Shown here piece by piece: positions 1-7,327 of a stretch of 14,750 nucleotides of DNA. Location: assembly GCA_011390435.1 (NCBI GenBank), contig JAABSK010000047.1, positions 1-14,750 of the forward strand, read 5' to 3'. Within the stretch, counting starts at the first letter, position 1, and each line of letters begins with the position of its first letter. The position numbers and the translations under genes are program-made. Origin of the DNA: Desulfobacteraceae bacterium (GTDB lineage: Bacteria > Desulfobacterota > Desulfobacteria > Desulfobacterales > Desulfobacteraceae). The notes under the pieces were generated by a model. It searched no databases. It saw nothing but the letters and a program-made list of their open reading frames with translations, and was not told the origin of the DNA.

Positions 1-38
1 CGACTTTTATCATTCTTTGAAAATGGTGTCAAGGTATA

Positions 39-791
39 TTACCGTGAAACAAGGTGGGTTAATTCAGTGAGGCAGCGATAGTCTGTGCTGTCACATTGAA
101 CCGGTGTAATGGAAATATACTGCCGGGATAACGCTTCAATATCTGTGTCAGGTTCGGTGCCATGATTATTGACCTGTGAATACCAGTAATAGGGGTTGTT
201 TTTGGGATCTGTCCGGTTGTCAAAGGCACTGGACAGGTTGCTGGATGACTGGCGCGTGACATGAACCCCTTTGATCTCGTGAAACGGAATATCCGGCGCG
301 TTGATGTTCAAAAATGTTCTCTGGGGCAACCCGTTTTCAACGACTTTGGGCAGAAGCTGATTGATAAACACAGCCATGCCGTTAAAATCCATACCTGGTC
401 CGTGGGCAATGGAAACTGCCATGCTTAAGATATTGTTCAAACTGGCTTCTCTGGCTGCACCCACTGTTCCTGAATAATTCAGATTGATACCGGTATTGCA
501 TCCGGGATTAATCCCGGATATGACGACATCCGGCGGCGATTCATACAGTTTAAACAGCCCCAGCTTGACACAGTCTGCAGGTGTTCCGTTGATGGCAAAT
601 TGTTTTTGGGAATCTCTGGTCTGTATGGGGTGGATTCTCAACGGCTCATTCAGGGTAATGCCATGGCCCACTGCGCTGCGTTCCCTGTCCGGAGCAGCCA
701 GAGTTACATCATGTTCCAGGGATAATACATCATACAGGGCCTGAATACCCACAGCTGCATATCCATCATCGTTGGTCAGCAGTATTTTCAT
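39..791 (-). CDS. surE: 5'/3'-nucleotidase SurE
   Basis: SurE is a metal-dependent phosphatase that removes phosphate from 5'- and 3'-nucleoside monophosphates, and in some species also acts on short polyphosphate. It is usually cytosolic and linked to stress and stationary phase. The 250-residue protein opens with MKILLTNDDG, the family signature, in which D8 and D9 are metal ligands. S39 in RERSAVGH and N95 in SGINPG supply the other expected ligands. Length matches the family (about 250). The frame stays open 28 codons further upstream, but I chose the ATG at 791 because the SurE signature begins exactly there and an AAGGATG ribosome-binding site lies just before it. It lies downstream of the small membrane protein gene on the same strand with a 120-base gap, so co-transcription is possible but not shown. 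Identity is confident; the physiological substrate is not known from sequence. Confidence 0.96.
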   Translation of the reverse strand: MKILLTNDDGYAAVGIQALYDVLSLEHDVTLAAPDRERSAVGHGITLNEPLRIHPIQTRDSQKQFAINGTPADCVKLGLFKLYESPPDVVISGINPGCNTGINLNYSGTVGAAREASLNNILSMAVSIAHGPGMDFNGMAVFINQLLPKVVENGLPQRTFLNINAPDIPFHEIKGVHVTRQSSSNLSSAFDNRTDPKNNPYYWYSQVNNHGTEPDTDIEALSRQYISITPVQCDSTDYRCLTELTHLVSR

Positions 792-911
792 AACATCCTT
801 GATTTTTTTTGGTTGTTGGCTGAACGGTTCGATATCTGCATGGATCTGAATATAAGCATTCCCACAAAAAATCAAGTATGGGTCAAGCCATTTTCACGCT
901 GTGAAACTTTT

Positions 912-1175
912 TCAGGAGGGGAAATAGTCAGTGATGCCGCTGAATCCAAGGCCTTTAAGACGCTGCCAGATCAAAAACAACAGAAAAAAACCAACACTCA
1001 ACACCAGCACCCGGACAAACACAGGTGCGGGATGGTATGCGATGCTCAACGCATCAAAGGTCATCACCACCTGATCTGCAACAGGTGGTGACAGTTTTGT
1101 GGAAAAAAGTCCCATGGCCTGGGAAATTCCTGCCAGGCCAAAAACCAGAGAACCGATTAAAAAGATATAACGCAT
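912..1175 (-). CDS. small membrane protein of unknown function
   Basis: I do not recognise this family. The predicted product is 87 residues. It starts with a hydrophobic segment (about residues 3-19, ending GISQA) that could be a signal peptide or a membrane anchor. A short polar stretch follows, then a second strongly hydrophobic helix (about residues 52-70) and a basic tail containing RLK. This predicts either a two-helix membrane protein or a secreted protein with one anchor. An ATG at 1229 is in frame, but the start at 1175 is preferred because a GGAG sits 8 bases before it and the hydrophobic leader starts there. The gene is divergent from the cytochrome c3 gene and precedes surE on the same strand. 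It contains no haem, metal-binding or catalytic motif. It is probably real, given the ribosome-binding site and coherent hydrophobicity pattern, but no function can be assigned. Confidence 0.7.
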   Translation of the reverse strand: MRYIFLIGSLVFGLAGISQAMGLFSTKLSPPVADQVVMTFDALSIAYHPAPVFVRVLVLSVGFFLLFLIWQRLKGLGFSGITDYFPS

Positions 1176-1249
1176 GGTAAATACTCCATTTTCCGTTGAC
1201 TGATTAATGATAAAAACAGCAAATCGCATACCATGATGTTAGCATATGG

Positions 1250-1356
1250 TTAAAATAGTGTAACTTTCTGTAATATAAAGAGTTTTAATGAGTCTGTTTT
1301 ACAGGAGGAGAACCGGCAAAATGCACATTGGGTAATAAAAGTCATAAACGTATACT
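1250..1356 (+). promoter_or_regulatory. candidate promoter region for the cytochrome c3 gene
   Basis: The 271-base gap between the small membrane protein gene and the cytochrome gene is AT-rich. Two sigma-70-like candidates face the cytochrome. One is TTAAAA (1250-1255), 18 bases, TATAAA (1274-1279). The other is TTGGGT (1328-1333), 17 bases, TATACT (1351-1356), with a good -10 but a poor -35. An AGGAGGAG and a four-codon ORF lie between them. I see no convincing promoter for the opposite strand and no recognisable operator. Both calls are from eye inspection only. Confidence 0.3.
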
Positions 1357-1446
1357 TTTTCTTCCGTTTCACGATCATTTTTTTTCGAACAAAACATGAT
1401 TTATGGTGTCAATGCCAGTCAGAGAATCAAAAAAAAGGAGGATTTC

Positions 1447-1914
1447 ATGATGATCTGGAAAAAAACACTGTTGATCGTATGTGCCACACTGACTGCTCTG
1501 TTCGGAATGAATGCGGTGGCATCACACGCAGGACAGCCTGAAGACAGCTTCAGGATTGAAACCAAAGAAATTCAAAACCGGAAAAAAGGCCCCCCGAAAT
1601 TTGAGCTGGTCTATTTTACCCATGAAAAACACAGCACCGATTATGAGATCGGATGTGGCGACTGTCACCACGACAATGAAAACAACCCACTGGCCTTGAA
1701 AAGAGGGGATGCGGTTCAGCGGTGTGTGGCGTGTCATTCAATCGTTGAGAAAACAAAAGAAAACCGACAGGATATCATGGTTCTGGAAAACGCCATGCAT
1801 GGCAACTGCATTACCTGCCACAAGCAGGTCAACACGGAAGCAGGAGACCCAAAAGGAATGAACGGCCCTGCCCCTGCAAGCTGTAGCAAATGTCATCAGT
1901 CCGCTGCAAAATAA
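1447..1914 (+). CDS. periplasmic tetraheme cytochrome c3 (class III)
   Basis: Cytochrome c3 carries electrons in the periplasm of sulfate reducers, between hydrogenases or formate dehydrogenases and membrane redox complexes. The 155-residue precursor has a signal peptide (KK at 5-6, hydrophobic core 7-20, probable cleavage after A28). Four CxxCH haem sites follow at C70-H74, C93-H97, C121-H125 and C146-H150. The distal ligands expected for class III are all present: H59 and H62 in FTHEKH, H75 directly after the first haem site, and H118 in MHGNC. All four sites are CX2CH, whereas Desulfovibrio c3 has CX4CH at sites two and four. The ATG at 1447 was chosen over an in-frame ATG at 1396 because GGAGG lies 5 bases upstream and the signal peptide begins there; the second ATG at 1450 is an alternative. 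The gene appears monocistronic and converges on pilS. Which partner it serves cannot be read from the window. Confidence 0.95.
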   Translation: MMIWKKTLLIVCATLTALFGMNAVASHAGQPEDSFRIETKEIQNRKKGPPKFELVYFTHEKHSTDYEIGCGDCHHDNENNPLALKRGDAVQRCVACHSIVEKTKENRQDIMVLENAMHGNCITCHKQVNTEAGDPKGMNGPAPASCSKCHQSAAK

Positions 1915-1930
1915 GTAATGAATGGTATTA

Positions 1931-1968
1931 AACGGGGTCTCTGGTGCAGCTCAGGCCCGGGCCCCGTT
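1931..1968. terminator. inverted repeat between converging genes, possible terminator
   Basis: AACGGGG (1931-1937) pairs with CCCCGTT (1962-1968) around a 24-base middle. It lies just past the cytochrome stop and covers the last codons of pilS. Read on the minus strand the stem is followed by TTTAAT, a short U-rich run. On the plus strand there is no T-tract. It could end pilS transcription or both transcripts, but the long loop and weak tail make this uncertain. Confidence 0.3.
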
Positions 1969-3243
1969 CAGTAAAACAGTAAACACGGTGCCTTTGCCGG
2001 GAACAGATTCAAAATCGATCATCCCGCCATAGGTATCGATCAACCGGTGGATGATGGATAAACCAAGGCCGGTGCCATCAGGTTTTGTGGTAAAAAACGG
2101 ATTAAACAGATGTTTGGTCTTTTCCGGGTCAATGCCCCTGCCGTTGTCTTCAACCATCAGGTATACCCGGTTGTTTTTCGACAGATGAACACGAACTTTG
2201 ATTTCTCCGGTGTCAACAATGGCCTGGGCGGCATTTTTAAACAGGTTCCATAAAATCTGATGTAAATGGGCAGGATCCATGTTCACATACGCATTGGCGT
2301 TCAATCGCATGGAAAAACTGATCTTGCGGTTCCATTCAGGATCATTCAAAAACAACTCAACAGTGTCATGAATGGCATCATCCAGCTTGATCATCTGAGA
2401 ATTCCGGGTGCTGGGCTTTGAAAACAGGCGGATGTCATTGACAATCTGCTTGAGCCGGTCAGTTTCCCGTAAAATAATCTGCATGAGCTTGTCTTCGTAC
2501 GAACCTGGCTTTGCATCTTCCTGAAGCAGCTGAATGGAACCGGCAAGTGATGCCAGGGGATTTTTCACTTCATGGGCGATGCCTGAAATCAATTCATCCA
2601 TCACTGCCAGCCGCTCCACCCGCTTTAAATGTTCTTCTGCAAGTTTTAAATCCTGTTTTGCCCCTTTCAGCTGAAATGCGAGAATCCCGCTGAGCACGGC
2701 AACCGCAAAACAGGCTGCCATGAAAATGACAATCCGGTATACCAGGTGAACCGGGTCAACCGTATCAAGTGATGACATCTGCGGCATGAATGGCTGGATC
2801 ACTTCAAAATATTCAAATTCAACCAGAAGACCGTATTGCACACTGGACAGCATGGCAATCACCAGGCTGCCCTTTTGAAACAGCAGAATGGCGGCATAGA
2901 TGATCACCACCAGATAAAGAAAGGTAAACATGCTTGAATAGCTGCCGGTCACATAAATAATGGCCGTCACCAGAATTGTGTCAATGACCGGTTGCAGATA
3001 AGCAAGAGAGATGGCGTTATGATACCGGCGAAGACAGACAAGATAGACAATGGACAACACCAGAATAAAGGCCGCAAGATAATACAGGGCCAAAAGAGGC
3101 TGAGACAGAAACGACACGTTTTCGCCTGAAGAAAAAACAAGGCAGGATACAATCAACAGCAGGGCAAAAATCACCCGGGAGGCGATCACCCACTTCATCT
3201 GGATGAAAAGGTCATCCCTGTTCGGTGAATGGATCCGGGCCAT
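1951..3243 (-). CDS. pilS: PilS-like membrane sensor histidine kinase
   Basis: This is the sensor half of a two-component system; PilS normally phosphorylates PilR, a sigma-54 activator of pilin genes. The 430-residue protein has about six membrane helices in residues 16-190 with little periplasmic exposure, then a short coiled linker (about 195-215). The HisKA domain has phospho-acceptor H224 in HEVKNP. The HATPase domain has an N box (NLFKNAAQAI, 333-342), G1 box (DNGRG, 366-370), F box (FNPFFTTK, 380-387) and G2 box (GTGLGLSI, 390-397), so it looks catalytically intact. The PAS domain usual in PilS is missing; the linker leaves no room for one. The start lies 3 bases after the pilC stop and has no good ribosome-binding site, which suggests translational coupling to pilC. 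The PilS name rests on topology and on the pilC neighbour; kinase function is certain, the pilus role is inferred. No response regulator is visible in the window. Confidence 0.85.
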   Translation of the reverse strand: MARIHSPNRDDLFIQMKWVIASRVIFALLLIVSCLVFSSGENVSFLSQPLLALYYLAAFILVLSIVYLVCLRRYHNAISLAYLQPVIDTILVTAIIYVTGSYSSMFTFLYLVVIIYAAILLFQKGSLVIAMLSSVQYGLLVEFEYFEVIQPFMPQMSSLDTVDPVHLVYRIVIFMAACFAVAVLSGILAFQLKGAKQDLKLAEEHLKRVERLAVMDELISGIAHEVKNPLASLAGSIQLLQEDAKPGSYEDKLMQIILRETDRLKQIVNDIRLFSKPSTRNSQMIKLDDAIHDTVELFLNDPEWNRKISFSMRLNANAYVNMDPAHLHQILWNLFKNAAQAIVDTGEIKVRVHLSKNNRVYLMVEDNGRGIDPEKTKHLFNPFFTTKPDGTGLGLSIIHRLIDTYGGMIDFESVPGKGTVFTVLLNGARA

Positions 3244-3246
3244 GGA

Positions 3247-4458
3247 TTATGAAATCGCGCCAGCCATTTTAAATACCGGCAGATACATTGAAATGACCAG
3301 TCCGCCGATCACAACACCAAGAAACACCAGCATAAACGGTTCAATCATGTCTGTCAGATTTTTTACCGCCTGATCCACCTCTTCATCATAAAAATCTGCA
3401 ATTTTTTCCATCATGGTATCCAGTGCACCTGTGGATTCTCCAACCGCAATCATGGAACAGACCATAGACGGGAAAACCCCGCTTTCAAGCAATGGATCCG
3501 CAATGGACCGGCCTTCAGCAATACCGGATTTAACATCCTGAATAGCGAATTCCACGATTTTGTTTCCCGATGTCTTGGCCACAATGTCCAGGGCCTCCAG
3601 AATAGACACCCCGCTGGAGATCATGGTGCTGGTGGTCCGGGTAAATTTTGCCACGGCAACTTTCCGGATCAGAAGACCGACAACCGGCAGGCGTAAAAAC
3701 AGGTCATCCATGAAAATCCGGCCTCTGTCTGTATTGTAGAATCTCTTTATCAGAAAACCGATGACAAAGATCCCGGCAATCATATAGGGAAAATACTTTA
3801 TGGCAAAATCACTCATGGCAACGACAATGAGCGTGGGCGTCGGCAGCGTGGCTCCGAAATCTGCAAACATCTCTGAAAAAACAGGAATCACAAACACCAG
3901 GATAATGGCCACCACCACCAGGGCCACAATCATGGTGATAATCGGATAGGTCATGGCACCTTTAACCTGGCGTTTCAGTTTGGCCATTTTTTCCATATAT
4001 GCAGAAAGCCGGTTCAAGATAACGTCCAGAATACCACCGGCTTCTCCTGCTGCCACCATGTTGATAAACAGTTCATTAAATACCTTTGGAAATTTTTTCA
4101 GTGCATCGGCAAAGGTCTCACCGGATTCCACGGATTCCTTTATTTTTTTCAGATTCTTTTTAAAGGTTGGATTTTCCTGCTGGGCCTGAAGAATGTCCAG
4201 GCATTGCAGCAGGGGAAGACCGGCATCGATCATGGTGGAAAACTGCCGCGAAAAGATGATCACATCGTTTTCTTTTACTTTGGGTTGAAGAAATGAAACA
4301 CTTTCAAAAAGATCTTTGGGTTTCTTTTTGATTTTTGTGTTGGAAATTTTTCGCCGTTGAAGACTGAGCCGGACCTGTTCAGGAGACTCCGCCTCCATCT
4401 CTCCTTTGACGGTTCTTCCCTTGGGGTTTTTTCCCTTCCATTGGTAAAGTATCGGCAT
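3247..4458 (-). CDS. pilC: type IV pilus inner-membrane platform protein PilC
   Basis: PilC (GspF family) is the inner-membrane platform on which the PilB and PilT ATPases act to extend and retract type IV pili. The 403-residue protein begins with the N-terminal YQWKGKN / GRTVKGEMEA pattern typical of PilC. Two repeated T2SSF domains follow at about 68-191 and 271-393, each with the family's internal GE-x-G pattern (AAGEAGG at 136-142, AVGESTG at 338-344). Membrane helices are at about 172-192, 223-238 and 373-393. The length is normal for the family. The ATG at 4458 has an AGGA about 7 bases upstream. pilS follows after 3 bases, so the two form an operon. pilB, pilT and pilin genes are not in the window, so the rest of the pilus machinery must lie elsewhere. 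GspF of a type II secretion system is the alternative, but the N-terminus and the pilS neighbour favour PilC. Confidence 0.94.
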   Translation of the reverse strand: MPILYQWKGKNPKGRTVKGEMEAESPEQVRLSLQRRKISNTKIKKKPKDLFESVSFLQPKVKENDVIIFSRQFSTMIDAGLPLLQCLDILQAQQENPTFKKNLKKIKESVESGETFADALKKFPKVFNELFINMVAAGEAGGILDVILNRLSAYMEKMAKLKRQVKGAMTYPIITMIVALVVVAIILVFVIPVFSEMFADFGATLPTPTLIVVAMSDFAIKYFPYMIAGIFVIGFLIKRFYNTDRGRIFMDDLFLRLPVVGLLIRKVAVAKFTRTTSTMISSGVSILEALDIVAKTSGNKIVEFAIQDVKSGIAEGRSIADPLLESGVFPSMVCSMIAVGESTGALDTMMEKIADFYDEEVDQAVKNLTDMIEPFMLVFLGVVIGGLVISMYLPVFKMAGAIS

Positions 4459-4527
4459 GATCCATCCTTTAACTAATTTTCAAACCCAGAAGACTTATGA
4501 TATCTTTTGTAAAATTCAATGGGATAT

Positions 4528-4556
4528 ACTATATAAATTTTATCTATTGATTACAA
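4528..4556 (-). promoter_or_regulatory. candidate sigma-70 promoter for pilC-pilS
   Basis: Read on the minus strand, TTGTAA (4556-4551) and TATAGT (4533-4528) are separated by 17 bases, matching the consensus at 4 and 5 of 6 positions. Transcription would start near 4521 and leave a leader of about 60 bases before pilC. A plus-strand -10-like TATACT (4525-4530) overlaps it and may serve the divergent nucleotidyltransferase gene, but it has no matching -35. If both are real, the two promoters would compete for the same DNA. Confidence 0.35.
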
Positions 4557-4569
4557 CAGGAGTTATTTT

Positions 4570-7245
4570 TTGAGCAAAAAAAACAAGGTCCAACCGGTAC
4601 ACACCATTATTACCAGCCACGTTAATGCGGATTTTGATGCCATCGCATCGATGCTTGCCGCACAGAAGCTGTACCCGGATGGGGTGATCATCTTTCCCGG
4701 ATCACAGGAAAAAAATCTGAGAGATTTTTTTATCCGGTCCACCAGTTATCTGTTCAACATGGCAGATCCTGCCACCATAGATTTCAGCACTGTTTCAACA
4801 CTGGTGCTTGTGGACACCCGTCAGAAAAACCGACTGCCCCAGGTGGCGGATCTGCTGGAAAAAAAAGAGATCCAGATCCATATTTTTGATCACCATCCTT
4901 CAATGGAAGGCGATATTGTTGGTTCACTTGAAATGATCCAGACAGTTGGCTCCACCACAACCATATTGTGTGCCCGACTCCAGGAAAAACAGATCCGGCC
5001 TGATCCTGAAGAAGCCACTGTCATGGCTGCAGGAATTTATGAAGACACCGGTCTTTTTACCCATGCATCCACCACCACAGCAGACCTGGAACAGGCAGGC
5101 TTTCTTCTGTCCTGCGGTGCCAGCCTGAGCACCATTGTCAGTTTTGTGGTCAAAGAGATCAAATCCGAGCAGGTGACATGGCTGAATGAACTGCTCAACG
5201 AAATGAGCCTGCACCGCATCAACGGTGTGGATGTTTCGATCTCCGTCATCTCTTCCAACACCTATATTTCCGATCTGGCATCCATTGTCCAGAAAGTGGT
5301 GCGCATGGAAAACCTGGATATCTTTTTTGCCATTGTACTGATGGGCAACAAGGTTCACATTATCGCACGGAATCAGATTCCTGAAGTGGATGTCGGCAGA
5401 ATTCTGTCAGGATTTGGTGGGGGCGGACACGCCTATGCCGCATCAGCCAAGGTCGATAACCAGACCCTTGCCCAGGTGGAAATGCAATTGATCCAGCGGC
5501 TTCAAAAAGAGGTAAAAAGCATTCAGGTGGCAAAAAATCTCATGTCATCGCCTGCCATCACCATTGCCCACACTGCCACCTGTAAAATGGCCAGCAGCCT
5601 GATGACCCGATACAGCATCAATACCCTGCTGGTCGTTGACAAAACCCGCAACACCTATCTTGGGTATATCTCCCGGCAGATCATTGAAAAAATGATGTAT
5701 CACAAACTCAATCATCTTGCAGTTTCCGAATATATGAATTCTGAAGTCAGGCACATCCCTTCAAATGCTGATCTTTCCCTGATCGAACGCTATATTATCG
5801 AGGAGAAACACAAAATTCTCCCGGTGATTGACGACGGCCATATCAAAGGCGTCATCACCCGGACAGATCTTCTCAATTACCTGGTACAGCACAACAAAAC
5901 CGTTAAACGCCATGAAACAGAGCTGGGAATCAACCGCAATGCGAAAATCCGGCAGATTGAAAATATCCTGTATCAGCGACTGGATCAGCACACACGGGAA
6001 CTGCTTGAAAACATTGGCAAAACAGGACAGGATCTTGGACTGGATCTGTATGTTGTCGGCGGATTTGTCAGAGACCTGCTGTTGAACCGGCCCATCGAAG
6101 ATATTGACATTGTGGTTGAAGGCGACGGGATTGAATTTGCCAAAGCCTACGCCAAAAAGGAGGGGTGCCGGGTCAATACCCATAAAAAATTTGGCACGGC
6201 TGTTATCATTTACCCGGACAATTTTAAAATTGATGTGGCGTCAGCCCGGCTGGAATATTACAAAACCCCTGCAGCGCTTCCGATTGTAGAAAACAGTTCC
6301 ATTAAACTGGATCTGGCCCGAAGGGATTTTACCATCAACAGCCTGGCCATCAGTATCAATCCGGAAACCTTCGGCACCATGATCGATTATTTCGGCGCCA
6401 ACAGAGATTTAAAGGACAAGACCATCCGCACAATTCACAATCTCAGTTTTGTGGAAGACCCCACCCGCATCTTCAGAGCCATCAAGTTTTCCAACCGGTT
6501 CGGCTTCAACATCGGGAAAGTCACGTCCAATCTGATTCAAAATGCCATTAAAATCGACTGTTTTAAAAATCTGAGTGGATTGAGAGTTCTGTCTGAACTC
6601 AAACAGATTTTTGAAGAGGAAAACCCCATTCCAGCCATCCGCATGATGCAGGATTACGGGCTTGAAAAAATGATCCATGACAAACTGGAGCTCCGTCCAA
6701 ACACCTATCATTTGCTGGAATCGGTCAACAAAACCCTCTCCTGGCATGATCTTTTGTATGTCAATGTTGATTATCCCCGATGGGCTGTGTATTTTATGGC
6801 AATCTTACACCGGTGCCCCTATGCGGTCTGTGATCAGATCTGTGACCGCCTGAACATACCGGTCAAAGAAAGACTGCTGCTGATGGAAAAACGCTACAAA
6901 GCAGAAAAACAGGTTCAGCTCATTGAAAATACAGATCAGTACTCCCAGAGTGATCTTTACTGGGCATTGATCAATTTTAAAACCGAACTGATCCTCTACA
7001 TGATGGCCCTGGCAACCGGAGAAAAAACCAAAAAAGCCATTTCTTACTTTTATACCCATCACAGGCAGATCGCTCCGTTGATCAGAGGCAGGGATTTAAT
7101 CGGGCTTGGACTAAAGCCGGGACCTGCTTTCACACGCATTATGAATGAAATTGTCAATGAAAAGGTTGCCGGAAAACTGCCAACCAAAAAAAAAGAGATC
7201 CAGTTTGCCCAGGCATATGCTGCAGCAAACAAACTTATTGATTAA
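4570..7245 (+). CDS. DHH phosphoesterase-CBS-tRNA nucleotidyltransferase fusion
   Basis: The 891-residue protein joins three modules. Residues 10-310 form a DHH/DHHA1 phosphoesterase of the NrnA/RecJ kind with all metal motifs kept: H17-N19-D21-D23 in HVNADFDAIAS, D82 in LVDT, D107-H108-H109, D159 in YEDTG, and GGGGHAYAASA (283-293). A CBS pair, usually an adenine-nucleotide sensor, spans about 322-438. From about 490 on lies a class II tRNA nucleotidyltransferase: VVGGFVRD, catalytic D511 and D513 in DIDIV, RRDFTINSL (584-592), EDPTRIFRAI (629-638), and the C-terminal GLKPGPAF seen in CCA/A-adding enzymes. The known role of that module is to build or repair the tRNA 3' CCA end. In Aquifex a similarly built enzyme adds only the terminal A and needs a separate CC-adding enzyme; which applies here is open. 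The start codon is TTG at 4570, supported by AGGAG 7 bases upstream. The gene is divergent from pilC and 82 bases ahead of trpS. Confidence 0.95.
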   Translation: MSKKNKVQPVHTIITSHVNADFDAIASMLAAQKLYPDGVIIFPGSQEKNLRDFFIRSTSYLFNMADPATIDFSTVSTLVLVDTRQKNRLPQVADLLEKKEIQIHIFDHHPSMEGDIVGSLEMIQTVGSTTTILCARLQEKQIRPDPEEATVMAAGIYEDTGLFTHASTTTADLEQAGFLLSCGASLSTIVSFVVKEIKSEQVTWLNELLNEMSLHRINGVDVSISVISSNTYISDLASIVQKVVRMENLDIFFAIVLMGNKVHIIARNQIPEVDVGRILSGFGGGGHAYAASAKVDNQTLAQVEMQLIQRLQKEVKSIQVAKNLMSSPAITIAHTATCKMASSLMTRYSINTLLVVDKTRNTYLGYISRQIIEKMMYHKLNHLAVSEYMNSEVRHIPSNADLSLIERYIIEEKHKILPVIDDGHIKGVITRTDLLNYLVQHNKTVKRHETELGINRNAKIRQIENILYQRLDQHTRELLENIGKTGQDLGLDLYVVGGFVRDLLLNRPIEDIDIVVEGDGIEFAKAYAKKEGCRVNTHKKFGTAVIIYPDNFKIDVASARLEYYKTPAALPIVENSSIKLDLARRDFTINSLAISINPETFGTMIDYFGANRDLKDKTIRTIHNLSFVEDPTRIFRAIKFSNRFGFNIGKVTSNLIQNAIKIDCFKNLSGLRVLSELKQIFEEENPIPAIRMMQDYGLEKMIHDKLELRPNTYHLLESVNKTLSWHDLLYVNVDYPRWAVYFMAILHRCPYAVCDQICDRLNIPVKERLLLMEKRYKAEKQVQLIENTDQYSQSDLYWALINFKTELILYMMALATGEKTKKAISYFYTHHRQIAPLIRGRDLIGLGLKPGPAFTRIMNEIVNEKVAGKLPTKKKEIQFAQAYAAANKLID

Positions 7246-7275
7246 ATTTCAGGTTTCTGGTAGTGCCTCGATGGT

Positions 7276-7304
7276 TTGACCAACGTTTATAAAAATTCGA
7301 TAAC
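7276..7304 (+). promoter_or_regulatory. candidate sigma-70 promoter for trpS
   Basis: TTGACC (7276-7281, 5 of 6 consensus positions) is followed after exactly 17 bases by GATAAC (7299-7304, 4 of 6). Transcription would begin near 7311, about 17 bases before the trpS ATG. I see no terminator between the upstream gene and this site, so read-through from it is also likely. No T-box or trp leader peptide is visible in the 82-base gap. Confidence 0.4.
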
Positions 7305-7327
7305 CTTGACTTTAGAAAGTGTAACCC

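Noticed and set aside
1..38. TTGACA-17-TAAAAG promoter-like pair on the minus strand just past surE
   Set aside because: It would serve a gene outside the window that cannot be seen, and the -10 is weak.
891..912. TTTCAC-GCT-GTGAAA hairpin followed by CTTTTT on the plus strand, terminator-like
   Set aside because: The stem is short and AT-rich, there is no plus-strand gene ending before it, and on the minus strand, where the neighbouring genes lie, it has no T-tract.
4924..6747. Long minus-strand open frames (up to 144 codons) opposite the nucleotidyltransferase gene
   Set aside because: They lie fully within a well-supported gene, have no recognisable family, and have low-complexity composition typical of antisense shadow frames.
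7246..7327. Possible trp leader or T-box before trpS
   Set aside because: The gap is only 82 bases, with no run of Trp codons, no T-box sequence and no terminator/antiterminator pair.
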